DNA from: Desulfobacterales bacterium
GTDB lineage: Bacteria; Desulfobacterota; Desulfobacteria; Desulfobacterales; JAFDDL01
DNA: 64,000 nt
Direction of reading: 5' to 3'
NCBI GenBank assembly: GCA_034003325.1
Contig: JAVEYW010000010.1
Span: 124,001 to 188,000, forward strand
Below are positions 1 to 10,072 of this stretch, one piece after another; the stretch's first letter is position 1; each line of letters begins with the position of its first letter. Made by a program: the position numbers and the translations under genes. Below the pieces are notes generated by a model. The model made no database searches and was not told the origin of the DNA. It saw only the letters and a list, made by a program, of their open reading frames with translations.

Positions 1-62
1 ACGGGAAACCCTTTGCATGAAAATGCCGGGATCAGTTCGGCGGAAAGGAATAGGATGCGGCC

Positions 63-3000
63 TTGAAACCAACCAAGAAAACGAAAACAAGCAAGACGGC
101 TGCAAGGAAGCAGGAGGCCAAAGATGGCTCGGTTCCTGTCAAAATCAACGATGTTTCCTTAACAGAGCTGCTCGATATTGAACAACTGAACCCGATCCTG
201 AATGACTTTTGCAACGCGGTCGGGATTGCCGCAGCAATAATAGATCTTGAGGGGAATATCCTTGTTTGCGCTCACTGGCAGCGCATTTGTACCGCTTTCC
301 ACCGGGTTGACAAGCGAACGCGCGCGCGCTGTATCGAAAGTGATACCAAGCTCTCTGCAACGCTGAAAGAAGGCAAGCAATTTTCGATTTACCACTGCAA
401 GAACGGCTTAACCGACGCCGCTTCGCCGATCATCATCAAAGGGGAGCATGTGGCCAATGTTTTTGTGGGACAGTTTCTCCTGGCCAAACCTGACAACACC
501 TATTTTAAAAAGCAGGCTCTGGAATTCGGCTTCGATACGGCGGATTACTTGAAGGCGCTCGATGAAGTGCCGATCGTCCCTCAAGAAAAACTGCCCGCTA
601 TTCTCGGGTTTCTGACAGGTTTCACCCGCCTCGTAGCATCTCTAAGCCTTGAGCGGATCAAAGCCACAACAGCTGAAACTACCTGCAAACTCAGTCAGGA
701 AAACTCGAAACAGGCCAAAACGGAATTGATGCGTTATAAGGCGCATCTGGAAAAACTGGTGGCGGATAGAACTGAGGCACTCGAGCATTCCGAGCAATAC
801 AGCCGACTTATCCTGCAATCGGTGGCAGAAGGGATTATCGGAACAGATGTGAAAGGCCACTGCACCTATGCCAATGAAGCCGCGCTAAAAATGCTCGGGT
901 ATTCCTTCGACGAAATATTCGGCCACTCCATGCACGACTTATTCCACCATTCGAATGCTGACGGCTCACCGCACCTGCAGAAGGAATGCCCGATTTATTT
1001 TGCCTATACGCAGGGAATAACCAGCTTTCGCAGGGACGAGGTGTTTTGGCGCAAGGACGGTTCGTTTTTTGATATTTCCTACACCAGCGTGCCTCAGCGT
1101 AAAGGCAATACAATTATCGGCGCCATCGTGGTGTTCCGAGACATCACCAACCGAAAAAGAGCCGAGGATGCCTTACAGGAGAGTGAATATCATCTTAAAA
1201 CCATTCTGGCGACGACGAATGAAGGGTTTTGGTGGGTTAATAATGACGGGCGTACCGTGGACCTCAATAACGCTTTGTGCAAATTTTTAGGCAGATCACG
1301 TGAAGATATTCTGGGCCGGACGCCCTTTGAATTTCTGGACCAGGAAAATACCGCGATCTTGAAGGAGCAGTTTAAACGCAGGGCTCTCGGTGAAACCAGC
1401 ATCTATGAGCTCGCCCTCAGCCGGCCGGATGGTTCAAAGGTGTCATGCCTGTTTCACGCAACCCCGCTTTATAATAAAAATGGAATAAAAACAGGCTCTT
1501 TTGCCATGATTGCGGATATCACCCATCTCAAAAATATGGAAAAGGAACTCATCATCGCCCGGAACAAGGCAGAGAATGCTACCCGGGCAAAAAGTGATTT
1601 TCTGGCGAACATGAGCCACGAGATCCGCACCCCCATGAACGCTGTCCTGGGGATGATACATCTGGCACTCAAGACGGACTTAACACCGAAACAAAGAGAC
1701 TACCTCAACAAGATTCAAATTTCTTCCAACGCTCTTATGGGCGTCATCAACGACATTTTGGATTTCTCCAAGATCGAGGCCGGAAAACTGAGCATGGAGT
1801 CTATCAGCTTCAATCTGGATGAAGTCCTGGACAACCTGGCCACTCAGATTACGATCAAGGCTCAGGAAAAAGAAGGGATCGAGGTTTTATTCCGCTCCGA
1901 AGCCAATGTACCCCGCTATCTGGTGGGAGATCCCCTACGGTTAAATCAAATTTTAGTCAACCTGGCCAACAACGCCATTAAATTTACCGAGCGTGGCGAA
2001 ATCGTGATTTCTATCGAATTGGTCAGTCTGACCGGGAAAACCGCGGTAATCAAATTCGCCGTTTCCGATACGGGCATCGGTATGACAAAGGAACATATGG
2101 CGCAATTATTCACGCCTTTCAGCCAGGCAGACACCTCTATCACCCGCAAGTATGGCGGCACCGGGTTGGGTCTTAGCATCTGTCAACGACTCGTGGCGAT
2201 GATGGGCGGCAAAATCTGGGTGGAGAGCACGCTTGGGGTCGGCAGCACATTCTTTTTTACCGCCGTTTTCAGCACCGACCATGACGCAAGCAAAGGCCAC
2301 CACGTTCTACCGCCCAGCCTGAGAGGCATCAAAGCGCTGGTTGTGGATGACAACCCGACATCCCAAGAAATTTTTCAATCGATGCTGGAATCTTTCTCCT
2401 TCGAAGTTACCCTGGCGGCTTCCGGCGAAGAAGCCTTGCAGGAAATAGAAAAGTCCATCGGGGCACAACCCTACGACCTGGTGGTGATGGATTGGAAGAT
2501 GTCGGGTATCGACGGTATAGAGACCTCGAAACGGATCAAGTACAATCCAAGGTTGACCAAGGTTCCGCTCATTGTTCTGGTAAGTGCCTATGGACGAGAA
2601 GAAATCATGTGGAAAGCCAAGGCGGCCGGACTCGATAGTTTCCTGATCAAACCGATAAGCCCATCGGTGATGTTCGATACCATCATGAACACCTTAGCCA
2701 AGGATACCTCGAAGGCACTGCAACCGGTTGATGAAAAAGAACAGACGTCAGAAACACTAAAGGCGCTTGAAGGCGCCCGGGTCCTGATTGTTGAAGACAG
2801 CGAGATCAACCAGCAGGTCGAGATGGAAATCCTTGCCGCTGCGGGGGTTATCGTGTCCCTGGCCAACAACGGCCAAGAGGCCGTGGATATGGTGCGGGAG
2901 AATCACTTCGATGCCCTGCTGATGGATGTTCAGATGCCGGTAATGGACGGCTACACAGCCACCCGAATCATCCGCCGAGATACACGGTTCAAGGATCTGC

Positions 3001-3866
3001 CCATCATCGCCATGACCGCGCATGCGATGGCGGGCGACCATGAAAAGAGTATCGAAGCCGGAATGAACGATCATGTTACCAAACCCATCAATCCATCGCA
3101 ACTCTACACAATCCTGAATAAATGGATTACAGCCGCTCCCCGCCCCGGTAGGAGCAAACAAGCACCGAAAGCAATTCCGCAGAAGCCAGCCGCCAACATC
3201 CATGACGATTTCGCCCCGACATCCACTGAGGGGCAGCCGTTTCCAGCTTCTCTGGATGGATTTGATCTTTCAAACGGGTTGCAACGCCTGCAGGGGAATA
3301 AAGCCCTTTACCTTAAGCTCTTGATGAGTTTTGCGGCCAAGTATACGCAAAAGGCCGGTGACATCCGGAATGCACTGAATAACCGGGATTACGATAATGC
3401 CCATCGAATGATACACGACATTAAAGGATTGGCAGGCAACCTGGCGGCGCTTCAACTTCACGCCGCAGCCACGAACCTGGAAAAACTGGTCAAACAGGCG
3501 GACAAAAAGGATCCACCTTCCCCGGATGCCGTCACCCAAGCCCTTGTCACCTTCGAAACGCTGATGAACCAGGCGTTGCGATCCGCCAACAGTCTGGGAT
3601 CATTTACAGTAAAGCCAACCCCCATGCCATCGCTTGAATCGACAGGAAAACTGCCGCCGGATCTGGCCAAAGAGGCCGCCGGGCGCTTGCGTGAAGCCGC
3701 CGAAATGGGGGATGTGTCAGGGCTGACAGTAATTGCCCAAGAGATGGCCGCACGCTCAAAGAACTTTGCTCCCTATCTGGGCAGCATCACTCAATTGGCA
3801 GACGATTTCGATTTTGAAGGCATTCTGAGGCTGGCCCATGATCTGGAAAAAATTCAGGGCGAATAG
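63..3866 (+). CDS. PocR/PAS hybrid sensor histidine kinase with two receiver domains and HPt
   Basis: Membrane-free multi-domain phosphorelay kinase of 1267 residues. Order seen: PocR-type sensory domain (about 30-205), coiled coil (about 210-240), two PAS domains (about 245-370 and 375-500), HisKA with the H-box (SHEIRTPMN, His519), HATPase_c with N box (NLANNAIKF), G1 (DTGIGM) and GTGLGLSI, receiver 1 (Asp810 in VVMDWKM), receiver 2 (Asp955 in [12 protein letters not shown]) and an HPt domain (His1118 in [11 protein letters not shown]). All relay residues are present, so an intramolecular His-Asp-His-Asp chain is feasible. PocR domains bind small hydrocarbon-type ligands in characterised regulators; the ligand here is unknown. 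The start is TTG, because a stop codon lies in frame at 51-53 and no ATG fits; AGGA at 52-55 serves as a modest ribosome site. No response regulator with an output domain lies alongside. Confidence 0.93.
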   Translation: MKPTKKTKTSKTAARKQEAKDGSVPVKINDVSLTELLDIEQLNPILNDFCNAVGIAAAIIDLEGNILVCAHWQRICTAFHRVDKRTRARCIESDTKLSATLKEGKQFSIYHCKNGLTDAASPIIIKGEHVANVFVGQFLLAKPDNTYFKKQALEFGFDTADYLKALDEVPIVPQEKLPAILGFLTGFTRLVASLSLERIKATTAETTCKLSQENSKQAKTELMRYKAHLEKLVADRTEALEHSEQYSRLILQSVAEGIIGTDVKGHCTYANEAALKMLGYSFDEIFGHSMHDLFHHSNADGSPHLQKECPIYFAYTQGITSFRRDEVFWRKDGSFFDISYTSVPQRKGNTIIGAIVVFRDITNRKRAEDALQESEYHLKTILATTNEGFWWVNNDGRTVDLNNALCKFLGRSREDILGRTPFEFLDQENTAILKEQFKRRALGETSIYELALSRPDGSKVSCLFHATPLYNKNGIKTGSFAMIADITHLKNMEKELIIARNKAENATRAKSDFLANMSHEIRTPMNAVLGMIHLALKTDLTPKQRDYLNKIQISSNALMGVINDILDFSKIEAGKLSMESISFNLDEVLDNLATQITIKAQEKEGIEVLFRSEANVPRYLVGDPLRLNQILVNLANNAIKFTERGEIVISIELVSLTGKTAVIKFAVSDTGIGMTKEHMAQLFTPFSQADTSITRKYGGTGLGLSICQRLVAMMGGKIWVESTLGVGSTFFFTAVFSTDHDASKGHHVLPPSLRGIKALVVDDNPTSQEIFQSMLESFSFEVTLAASGEEALQEIEKSIGAQPYDLVVMDWKMSGIDGIETSKRIKYNPRLTKVPLIVLVSAYGREEIMWKAKAAGLDSFLIKPISPSVMFDTIMNTLAKDTSKALQPVDEKEQTSETLKALEGARVLIVEDSEINQQVEMEILAAAGVIVSLANNGQEAVDMVRENHFDALLMDVQMPVMDGYTATRIIRRDTRFKDLPIIAMTAHAMAGDHEKSIEAGMNDHVTKPINPSQLYTILNKWITAAPRPGRSKQAPKAIPQKPAANIHDDFAPTSTEGQPFPASLDGFDLSNGLQRLQGNKALYLKLLMSFAAKYTQKAGDIRNALNNRDYDNAHRMIHDIKGLAGNLAALQLHAAATNLEKLVKQADKKDPPSPDAVTQALVTFETLMNQALRSANSLGSFTVKPTPMPSLESTGKLPPDLAKEAAGRLREAAEMGDVSGLTVIAQEMAARSKNFAPYLGSITQLADDFDFEGILRLAHDLEKIQGE

Positions 3867-3891
3867 CTTTTTCCTATTCGATGCCCGACAT

Positions 3892-3927
3892 ATAAAAAAC
3901 CGGACCCTCTAAAAAGAAGGCCCGGTT
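3892..3927 (-). terminator. Intrinsic terminator downstream of the OmpA-family gene
   Basis: Arms AACCGGACC (3898-3906) and GGCCCGGTT (3919-3927) pair with one mismatch. Read on the minus strand the stem is followed by a run of T (3894-3899 read as A on plus), the layout of a Rho-independent terminator for the ompA-type gene that ends at 4195. On the plus strand the sequence after the stem is not T-rich, so it is a poor terminator for the kinase. A smaller stem ACCGCA/TGCGGT lies at 3959-3974. Confidence 0.6.
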
Positions 3928-4194
3928 CCATCTATTCCGTTTTGCCCCTGCCGCAAACACCGCAGGGCTGCGGTCAGTTTGTTATTGAATCGCTTTCCAC
4001 TTTCATTCCGTCGCCGGGGAATAAAACTTTCCCGTCATGATCTCTGTTGCGGGGTCATGTTATTGTCTGCAACTTTACCCAAAATAACCTCCCCAAAATA
4101 ACCTCATCGTTTCACATCGCCTGTTTAAAAAGATGCGCAGGAAACCCTGATGAACCCCGCAATCTGTTCCCTTCCCTTTTGGCCGGTTATAAGC
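3928..4194. other. Intergenic, no gene seen
   Basis: This is the likely 3' untranslated region of the minus-strand OmpA-family gene. It contains a short tandem duplication (CCAAAATAACCTC twice, about 4079-4106) and the small 3959-3974 stem. I see no convincing reading frame; the long plus-strand frame entering from 4150 is the antisense of the OmpA-family gene. Confidence 0.5.
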
Positions 4195-5310
4195 TTAGTT
4201 GGTCGGATTAAATTGAACCCTTCTGTTTTTGGCTCTGCCTTCTTCCGTATTATTGGTATCAACCGGATTGGAAAAACCAAAGCCCTTAATGGAAAGCCGT
4301 TCTTTTGCAATGCCTTTGGAGACCAGGTAATTCATTACCGACATGGCTCTTTCTTCAGAAAGCTTCTGATTGTATTTCTGGGATCCGATATTGTCCGTAT
4401 GTCCTTGAACTTCTACATTCATGGCCGGCTGGCTGTTCAGATAATCCACCGTTTCATCCAGACACGGATAATACATGGGCTTGATATCCGATTTATTAAA
4501 ATCGAAATTAAGGCCTTTACACACCCAGCATCCGGCCTCATTGACCTTCACACCCTTTGGCGTATTGGGGCATTTGTCCAGATAATCGGGAACACCGTCG
4601 CCATCGCTGTCCAATGGGCAGCCAAAACTATCCACTTTTACCCCCCTTGGGGTGTCCGGGCATTTGTCCTTGCTGTCAACAACACCGTCTCCGTCACTAT
4701 CAGCCTCTACAACAGGAGGCGCAGGCGCAGGCGCTGGTGGCGGGGGCTCAACAGCGGCCATTGGCGTCTTGCCGCCGAATTGAAAACTCACACCCGCGGT
4801 GTAAAGGAGATTGTTGTATCTATCGCCCCCGTCGAAATCCAGAACATGACGCACATCCAATCTCAGAGCGACGGCTTCATTCAAAAAATATTTGATGCCC
4901 GCCCCGTAGTCGGCTGCAAAGTCCTTGTCACTGCTGCTGCCATCGGGGTCAAATGTAAAACCGCCGACACCGAATGCAACAAAAGGGACCAGTTTTTCTG
5001 TGGGCCTAAAGTGATACAGCGCGTCCAGACGATAGAGATAAACGTTCAGATCTTCGTTCAAATCGTCATCAAATTTCGTGGCTGCAAAATTGAAGGCGGC
5101 CTCTGCGGCCCAGTTTTCGGTAAAGTGATACCCCAGGTTGATCCCGTAGGTGAAATCATCTTCAATATCTTGATTTCCCTCAAACATATAGCCTCCGACA
5201 ACCGGAGAAAGGCTGACAGAGCCCGCTTTGACTTGCGCATCCGCGTTAGTTGCTGCCAATTGGAACAAAACGACCAAAAAAATGGCCATAACTGATCTTA
5301 CACTTCTCAT
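4195..5310 (-). CDS. OmpA-family outer-membrane beta-barrel protein with thrombospondin type 3 repeats
   Basis: A 371-residue outer-membrane protein. A signal peptide covers the first about 25 residues (cleavage probably after NADA). An N-terminal eight-stranded-barrel-like region rich in aromatic, alternating strands follows to about 185. Then come a Pro/Ala linker (EPPPPAPAPAPP), two calcium-binding TSP3 repeats (DSDGDGVVDSKDKCPD and DSDGDGVPDYLDKCPN) and a C-terminal peptidoglycan-binding OmpA domain (NFDFNKSDI, VEVQGHTDNIGS, NRRVQF). The family anchors the outer membrane to the cell wall. The start is set by GGAGG at 5316-5320, five bases before ATG. The gene is single, with its own promoter at 5427-5455 and a terminator beyond its 3' end. 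Confidence 0.93.
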   Translation of the reverse strand: MRSVRSVMAIFLVVLFQLAATNADAQVKAGSVSLSPVVGGYMFEGNQDIEDDFTYGINLGYHFTENWAAEAAFNFAATKFDDDLNEDLNVYLYRLDALYHFRPTEKLVPFVAFGVGGFTFDPDGSSSDKDFAADYGAGIKYFLNEAVALRLDVRHVLDFDGGDRYNNLLYTAGVSFQFGGKTPMAAVEPPPPAPAPAPPVVEADSDGDGVVDSKDKCPDTPRGVKVDSFGCPLDSDGDGVPDYLDKCPNTPKGVKVNEAGCWVCKGLNFDFNKSDIKPMYYPCLDETVDYLNSQPAMNVEVQGHTDNIGSQKYNQKLSEERAMSVMNYLVSKGIAKERLSIKGFGFSNPVDTNNTEEGRAKNRRVQFNPTN

Positions 5311-5426
5311 TTTTTCCTCCTTGAATAAGATTACTTTTGAACGGCAAAGGTCCTTACATTGAAATGTTGCTTTAAGTTGAGCTGGTGAAGAATCGGATTA
5401 AGGGTTAATTGGGCAAATACTTTTAC

Positions 5427-5455
5427 TTGATAGTGCTATCGGAAGCGATTGTCAA
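5427..5455 (-). promoter_or_regulatory. Sigma-70 type promoter for the OmpA-family gene
   Basis: On the minus strand TTGACA (5455-5450), a 17-base spacer and TATCAA (5432-5427) lie about 115 bases ahead of the start codon. The -35 is a perfect consensus and the spacing is optimal; the -10 matches four of six. No start-site data are available, so this is a sequence-only call. Confidence 0.6.
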
Positions 5456-5727
5456 GGGATGAATCGATCTTTTTATCAAGCAACTGGTCGATATATCAGC
5501 ATGTTAGACCGAAAATAACTGATGTGAACATTTATAAATAATTCTTTCTCATCATAGACGAACCAATGTCGTTCTTAATCTCTGTCTACTTACTTATATA
5601 TGTATAATCAGCGTGTTAAATTGTTGTAAGGTCACTAACTACAATACCTTTCATGACTGTTTCATACCGGAAATCGGGCAGGTTGCCCGCCGGGCAAGCT
5701 TCTTACGGCGTTGCATCGAAGGGTATC
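5456..5727. other. AT-rich intergenic region, no gene seen
   Basis: Spacer between the divergent-facing ompA promoter and the 3' end of the efflux permease gene. It holds a short GC stem (TTGCCCG/CGGGCAA near 5682-5697) without a T run. No supported frame or RNA was recognised. Confidence 0.4.
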
Positions 5728-6927
5728 TCACTCCGCCCGAAGCGCTTCCACCGGGTCCAGCCCGGCTGCACGTCTTGCGGGCAACACACCTGCCATAAGC
5801 CCGATAGCGGCTGAAAGCCCTTCGGCATAAAGCGCATAGATCCAGGGGGTGTGCGTGGGAAGCGCGGGGACGAACAGTTCTAAAAGCCAGGCGCCGCCGG
5901 CCCCCATGATCAGGCCCGCCAGGCCGCCGATGCCTGCCAGCACCACCGCCTCGCCGATAAATAGATAAAGAATTTGGTTTTTTCCCGCGCCGATGGCCCG
6001 AAGCAGGCCGATTTCGCTGGTTCGTTCATGCACTGCGATGGTCATGATGGTTAAAATCCCCACACCGCCCACCAGAAGTGATATGGCTCCCAACGCGCCA
6101 ACCGCCAATGTGAGGACACCCAAAATGGACCCCAGCACCTCAAGCATCTGCTCTTGCGTGGTTACGGTAAAGTCTTCCGAACCGTGCCGGTCCTTGAGCA
6201 GTTTTTTAACTCTTTTGGCGATGGTTTCGGAAGCGATGCCCGCCTGATACAGAATGTCGATTTCCATCAGGCTTTCCACATTAAAAAGGCTCATGGCCCT
6301 GGCCGTGGGAATGTAGACGGCGTCATCCAGGTCAAAACCGAGCATCTGGCCCTTGGATTCCATCACGCCGATCACCCGGTAGCGCTCTCCGCCGATTCTT
6401 ACGAACCGGCCCAGCGCACCCGCGCCCCGAAAGAGCTCATCCTGAACTTTACTTCCCAGCACGACAAAGGCCCTGGCCGCCCATTGATCATCCGCCGGCA
6501 GGAAACGCCCCTTTGCGATATTAAATTGCCATACAAGCGTGGCGGACGACCCCACGCCGAAAACAAAGGTGCGCCTGCGCCGCTTTTCAAACTCCACGGC
6601 CGCATTGCCCTGAACCACCGATACCGTATCGATAACACCGGGGATGCGTTTGATCGCCACCTCATCGGCAATGCTTAACGGCCGAATGTTGTTGATCAAG
6701 GCGCCGGACATGCCCGTGGTGGTCGCTTTGCCCGGGTTAATGCCGATCAGATTGGTGCCGAACTGCGTAAACTCGGAGAGCACGAACCGATGCACCCCTT
6801 CTCCGATCGATGTCAGCAGCACGACCGAGGCAATCCCGACCGAAATCCCGAGAATCGTGAGAAAACTTCGCATTCGCTGATCCGTCAGCGAACTTAAGGA
6901 AATTTTGATGACATCCTGAAAACGCAT
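5728..6927 (-). CDS. MacB-like ABC transporter permease (second of pair)
   Basis: Inner-membrane permease of about 399 residues with the MacB layout: an N-terminal transmembrane helix (LRSFLTILGISVGIASVVLL), a large MacB periplasmic-core domain (about 50-240) and a C-terminal FtsX domain with three helices, ending in the conserved PARRAAGLDPVEALR. The frame is open further upstream into the neighbouring permease gene, but the Met at 6927 gives the typical N terminus and sits 13 bases after the upstream stop. It is the last gene of the adaptor-ATPase-permease-permease run. The two permeases probably form a heterodimer on one ATPase dimer, which is an inference from adjacency. No outer-membrane channel gene is adjacent. 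Confidence 0.9.
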   Translation of the reverse strand: MRFQDVIKISLSSLTDQRMRSFLTILGISVGIASVVLLTSIGEGVHRFVLSEFTQFGTNLIGINPGKATTTGMSGALINNIRPLSIADEVAIKRIPGVIDTVSVVQGNAAVEFEKRRRRTFVFGVGSSATLVWQFNIAKGRFLPADDQWAARAFVVLGSKVQDELFRGAGALGRFVRIGGERYRVIGVMESKGQMLGFDLDDAVYIPTARAMSLFNVESLMEIDILYQAGIASETIAKRVKKLLKDRHGSEDFTVTTQEQMLEVLGSILGVLTLAVGALGAISLLVGGVGILTIMTIAVHERTSEIGLLRAIGAGKNQILYLFIGEAVVLAGIGGLAGLIMGAGGAWLLELFVPALPTHTPWIYALYAEGLSAAIGLMAGVLPARRAAGLDPVEALRAE

Positions 6928-6940
6928 TTTGTCAGCCGAA

Positions 6941-8146
6941 TCACCTTCTTGAAAGCGATAACACCGGATCCAGGGCCGCCGCACGCCGAGCCGGCAAGAC
7001 ACCGAAAATAAGACCGGTGACGATGGCAACACCCACGGCCGCGCCCAGCGCCCAGAGCGGCACGGAGAGCGGGAAGGCCGGAAAAATTTTCACGAGCGCC
7101 CACTTTCCGGCGCCGGCCAGCAAGAGCCCGAAAAACGCACCGATTACCGAAAGAATCGCCGATTCCGCCAGAAAAATGACCATGACACGGCCGTTCGGAG
7201 CGCCGAGCGCCTTTAGCAGCCCGACTTCCGCCGTCCGTTGGGAAACCGCAATAAGCATGACATTCATGATCAAAATGCCGGCCACCCCGAGGCTGATGGC
7301 GGCGATGCCGGCAACCGTCAGGGTCAGGGCGGTAAAAATTCTATCAAAGGTCGACAAGACGGCATCCTGAGTGATCACCGTGATATCGTCTTCGCCGTCG
7401 TGGCGTTCCCGAATGATTTTTTTGATCGCTTCCTTGGCAGGCTCGATGGCGTCCCGATTCTTGGCCTGAACCGTGATGCGAAATAATCCCTCCGTATTGA
7501 AAAGGGCTTGCGCCGATGCCACTGGGATCACCACTATATCCCCCATATCAAGCCCTACGGCTTCCCCTTTTTTGGCCATCACGCCAGTCACCTGAAACCG
7601 CCGGTCTCCGATACGAATGCGCTCGCCCAGCGGGGTGTTGTTTCCGAACAATTCCTGCTTGATTTTATACCCCAGCACGCAAACGGACTCGCCCCGTGTC
7701 GGGTCTCCGGTCGGCAAAAAACGCCCTTGCGCCATGGAAATTTGGCGAATGTCCGATAAAGCCGGGGTCGAGCCCAGAATCGTGACCTCCCGGTCCCGTC
7801 CGCTCCAGGCGACGGGGGCGGCCCCCATCACAACCGGCGCCACATATCGAATAAGCGAAGAGCGCTGCAAGGCCATTGCGTCCACCAGGGTCAGATCCCT
7901 GGGCGTAATTCCCAGCAGCGGCGGCGGGCCGCCGACCGTTTCTGAGCGACCCGGCAAGATAATGATCAGATGCGTTCCCAGGGAGGAAAATTCATTGATC
8001 ACATACCGGCGCGCCCCTTCACCCAAGGTGGAAAGAAGCACCACGGAGCCCACGCCGATGGCCATGGCAAGGAGCATCAGCAGGGTTCGGGTCGGGTACC
8101 CGGCCGCGGCGCGAAAGACAAATCGGAAGATATCGTTTGGTTTCAT
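6941..8146 (-). CDS. MacB-like ABC transporter permease (first of pair)
   Basis: A 401-residue inner-membrane permease, paralogous to its downstream neighbour. It has an N-terminal helix (TLLMLLAMAIGVGSVVLLST), a periplasmic MacB core, three C-terminal FtsX helices and the terminal PARRAAALDPVLSL. Its start overlaps the ATPase stop by four bases (ATGA-type), which indicates translational coupling. Families of this type export macrolides, peptides or lipoproteins by mechanotransmission; the substrate cannot be deduced here. Confidence 0.91.
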   Translation of the reverse strand: MKPNDIFRFVFRAAAGYPTRTLLMLLAMAIGVGSVVLLSTLGEGARRYVINEFSSLGTHLIIILPGRSETVGGPPPLLGITPRDLTLVDAMALQRSSLIRYVAPVVMGAAPVAWSGRDREVTILGSTPALSDIRQISMAQGRFLPTGDPTRGESVCVLGYKIKQELFGNNTPLGERIRIGDRRFQVTGVMAKKGEAVGLDMGDIVVIPVASAQALFNTEGLFRITVQAKNRDAIEPAKEAIKKIIRERHDGEDDITVITQDAVLSTFDRIFTALTLTVAGIAAISLGVAGILIMNVMLIAVSQRTAEVGLLKALGAPNGRVMVIFLAESAILSVIGAFFGLLLAGAGKWALVKIFPAFPLSVPLWALGAAVGVAIVTGLIFGVLPARRAAALDPVLSLSRR

Positions 8147-8841
8147 GGGGGAGGGTGACCTGCCGCACCGGTCAGGCTATCGGTTGTGATTCGACCGTCA
8201 TCCATCAGAATTTGCCGTTTCGCCCGATGGCCCAATGCCGGATCATGGGTCACCATGAGCAGGGTGATTCCCTCCCGGTTAAGCGATTCAAGAATATCGA
8301 TGACATCCTGGCCGGACGCCCGATCCAGGTTTCCCGTGGGCTCATCGGCCAGCAGCAGGCGGGGCCGCATGATGGTCGCCCTGGCAATGGCCACCCGCTG
8401 GCGCTGGCCGCCCGAGAGCTGATCCGGCCGGTGCTGGGCACGGTGGGTCAGCCCGAAGGCTTCCAGTGCCTCGCCAACGCGCTTTTTCCGCTCCTTTGCA
8501 TCCATGCCGGCAAGCACCATGGGCAGTTCGATATTTTCACCCGCCGTCATTCGCGGCACGAGGTGAAAAAACTGAAAGACAAAGCCGATTTTATGGCAGC
8601 GAAGGTCGGCCAGGTTCTTATCCGTGAGCGATGTCGTATTCAGATCGTCCAACAGATAGGTGCCGCTGTCCGGCCGATCGAGTAGGCCGATCATGTTCAG
8701 CAACGTGGATTTGCCGGACCCGGAGGGCCCCATGATCGCGACATACTCACCGGCCTCAACGCTTAAGTTCACCTCCCGCAAGGCATGCACGGTCTCATCG
8801 CCGACCTGAAATTCTCTTTGAACCGTTGAGAGCCGAATCAC
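8143..8841 (-). CDS. ABC transporter ATP-binding protein (MacB/LolD type)
   Basis: A 232-residue nucleotide-binding subunit. Visible motifs are Walker A (GPSGSGKST, about 39-47), Q-loop (FVFQFFHLVPRMTAGEN), signature (LSGGQRQRVAIARA), Walker B (LLLADEPTGNLD) and H-loop (VTHD). The length and the TGNLD motif are typical of the MacB/LolD branch. It overlaps the adaptor gene upstream and the permease gene downstream by four bases each, so the three genes form a tightly coupled operon. Confidence 0.94.
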   Translation of the reverse strand: MIRLSTVQREFQVGDETVHALREVNLSVEAGEYVAIMGPSGSGKSTLLNMIGLLDRPDSGTYLLDDLNTTSLTDKNLADLRCHKIGFVFQFFHLVPRMTAGENIELPMVLAGMDAKERKKRVGEALEAFGLTHRAQHRPDQLSGGQRQRVAIARATIMRPRLLLADEPTGNLDRASGQDVIDILESLNREGITLLMVTHDPALGHRAKRQILMDDGRITTDSLTGAAGHPPP

Positions 8842-9995
8842 GGGGTCGCCTCCTGTGAAAGCGCTGCGGCTACGCCGTCTTTAATGCCCTGCCGATCCAC
8901 ATTGACGACAACGGATTGACCCTCCCGAAGACCTGAGAGAATCTCCGTAAAGGCCCAATTGGATAAACCGGTTTTTACGGCGACTTCCCGAATGATTTTC
9001 TCAGCCGGGACAAAAACGAACACCTTTTTACCGTCCAGAATCGCTTCGGTGGGAATCCGTAAGGTGTCTTTTTTAACCGCCAGAATAATTTCGACATCCG
9101 CGCTGTAACCCGCCAGAAGGTGCGAGATATCCTCAGGGGTTAAAAAGGATGCCTCCACGTCCACGGTCCTGGCCTGTTTTTCCAGATCCAGCACATAAGG
9201 GGCAATACGGCGCACGTGGCCCTCAAAGCGTTTGTCCTTAAAGGCATCCAGCGTGATGCGGGTGGGCATGCCGACTTGAACGCCCGCGGCATCCACTTCG
9301 TCAATGGGCGCCGTCACATAAAAGCAGTTATTTTCGATCAGATCCACCGTGGGCAGCGTGGGCACGCCGACCGGCGAGGGCGTGACGTATTCGTTCAACT
9401 CCCCTGTGATTTCCGCCACCACACCGTCAAACGGCGCATAAAGGCGGGTTCTGTTCAGGGTCGCCTTGGCAACATCGATACGGGCATTGCTCATGGCTAC
9501 AGAAGCCCGTGCCGATTCACACTGCGCGCGAAGGGCTTTGGCCTGAGTAACGGCGCGATCGGCGTTTTCTTCGGACACGGTCCTTGAGGGCAGCAGTTTT
9601 TGGGCGCGATCGGCATTCCGTTGCGCGACTTCAGCATTGAGGCATGTGGCTTTCGCCGTTGCTTCGGCTGCGGTTGCCTCTCGCTGCGCCAATTCCAGTT
9701 GCGCGGATAAGTCCTCATTCCAGACTTCGAGCAGCAATTGCCCGGCGGTTACCTTATCGCCCTCTTTTACAGGCAATTTCGAAATCTGACCGCCGATGCT
9801 GGGGGTCAGGCGCGCCCTTCTGCACGCTTTCACGGTGCCTGCGCGGGTATTGGCCACGGTTTTTTCCACCGTCCCCCGAACGACCGGTTTGACAATTACG
9901 TCGATGGGCTTGGGCCGGGTCTGGCGCCAACCGAGATAACCGAGTCCCGCAACGATCAAGATCACCACTGTCCAACGAACCACCCTGCGCATCAT
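8838..9995 (-). CDS. Periplasmic adaptor (HlyD/MacA-like membrane fusion protein)
   Basis: A 385-residue adaptor with an N-terminal signal-anchor (about 7-24), a biotinyl-lipoyl half-motif (GQISKLPVKEGDKVTAGQLL), a long helical hairpin (about 95-170, Gln/Ala/Arg-rich) of the kind that reaches a TolC-type channel, and C-terminal beta-barrel and membrane-proximal domains. A good ribosome site (AAGGAG) precedes the start at 9995. It is first of the four-gene efflux operon and lies 77 bases after hutH on the same strand, so read-through from the hut genes is possible. Confidence 0.9.
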   Translation of the reverse strand: MMRRVVRWTVVILIVAGLGYLGWRQTRPKPIDVIVKPVVRGTVEKTVANTRAGTVKACRRARLTPSIGGQISKLPVKEGDKVTAGQLLLEVWNEDLSAQLELAQREATAAEATAKATCLNAEVAQRNADRAQKLLPSRTVSEENADRAVTQAKALRAQCESARASVAMSNARIDVAKATLNRTRLYAPFDGVVAEITGELNEYVTPSPVGVPTLPTVDLIENNCFYVTAPIDEVDAAGVQVGMPTRITLDAFKDKRFEGHVRRIAPYVLDLEKQARTVDVEASFLTPEDISHLLAGYSADVEIILAVKKDTLRIPTEAILDGKKVFVFVPAEKIIREVAVKTGLSNWAFTEILSGLREGQSVVVNVDRQGIKDGVAAALSQEATP

Positions 9996-10072
9996 CGCAT
10001 CTCCTTAAGGTGCTTTTCTGTCCCGCCGTTCCGCAAACAAACGAACTCGTTTTGTATCGGTGGGTTAATTTC

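Noticed and set aside
4150..5295. 381-codon plus-strand frame opposite the OmpA-family gene
   Set aside because: It is the antisense of a well-supported gene with clear OmpA domains; its composition (His/Arg/Ile-rich) is that of a shadow frame.
5681..5700. Terminator for the efflux operon
   Set aside because: A short GC stem exists but there is no T run on the minus strand after it.
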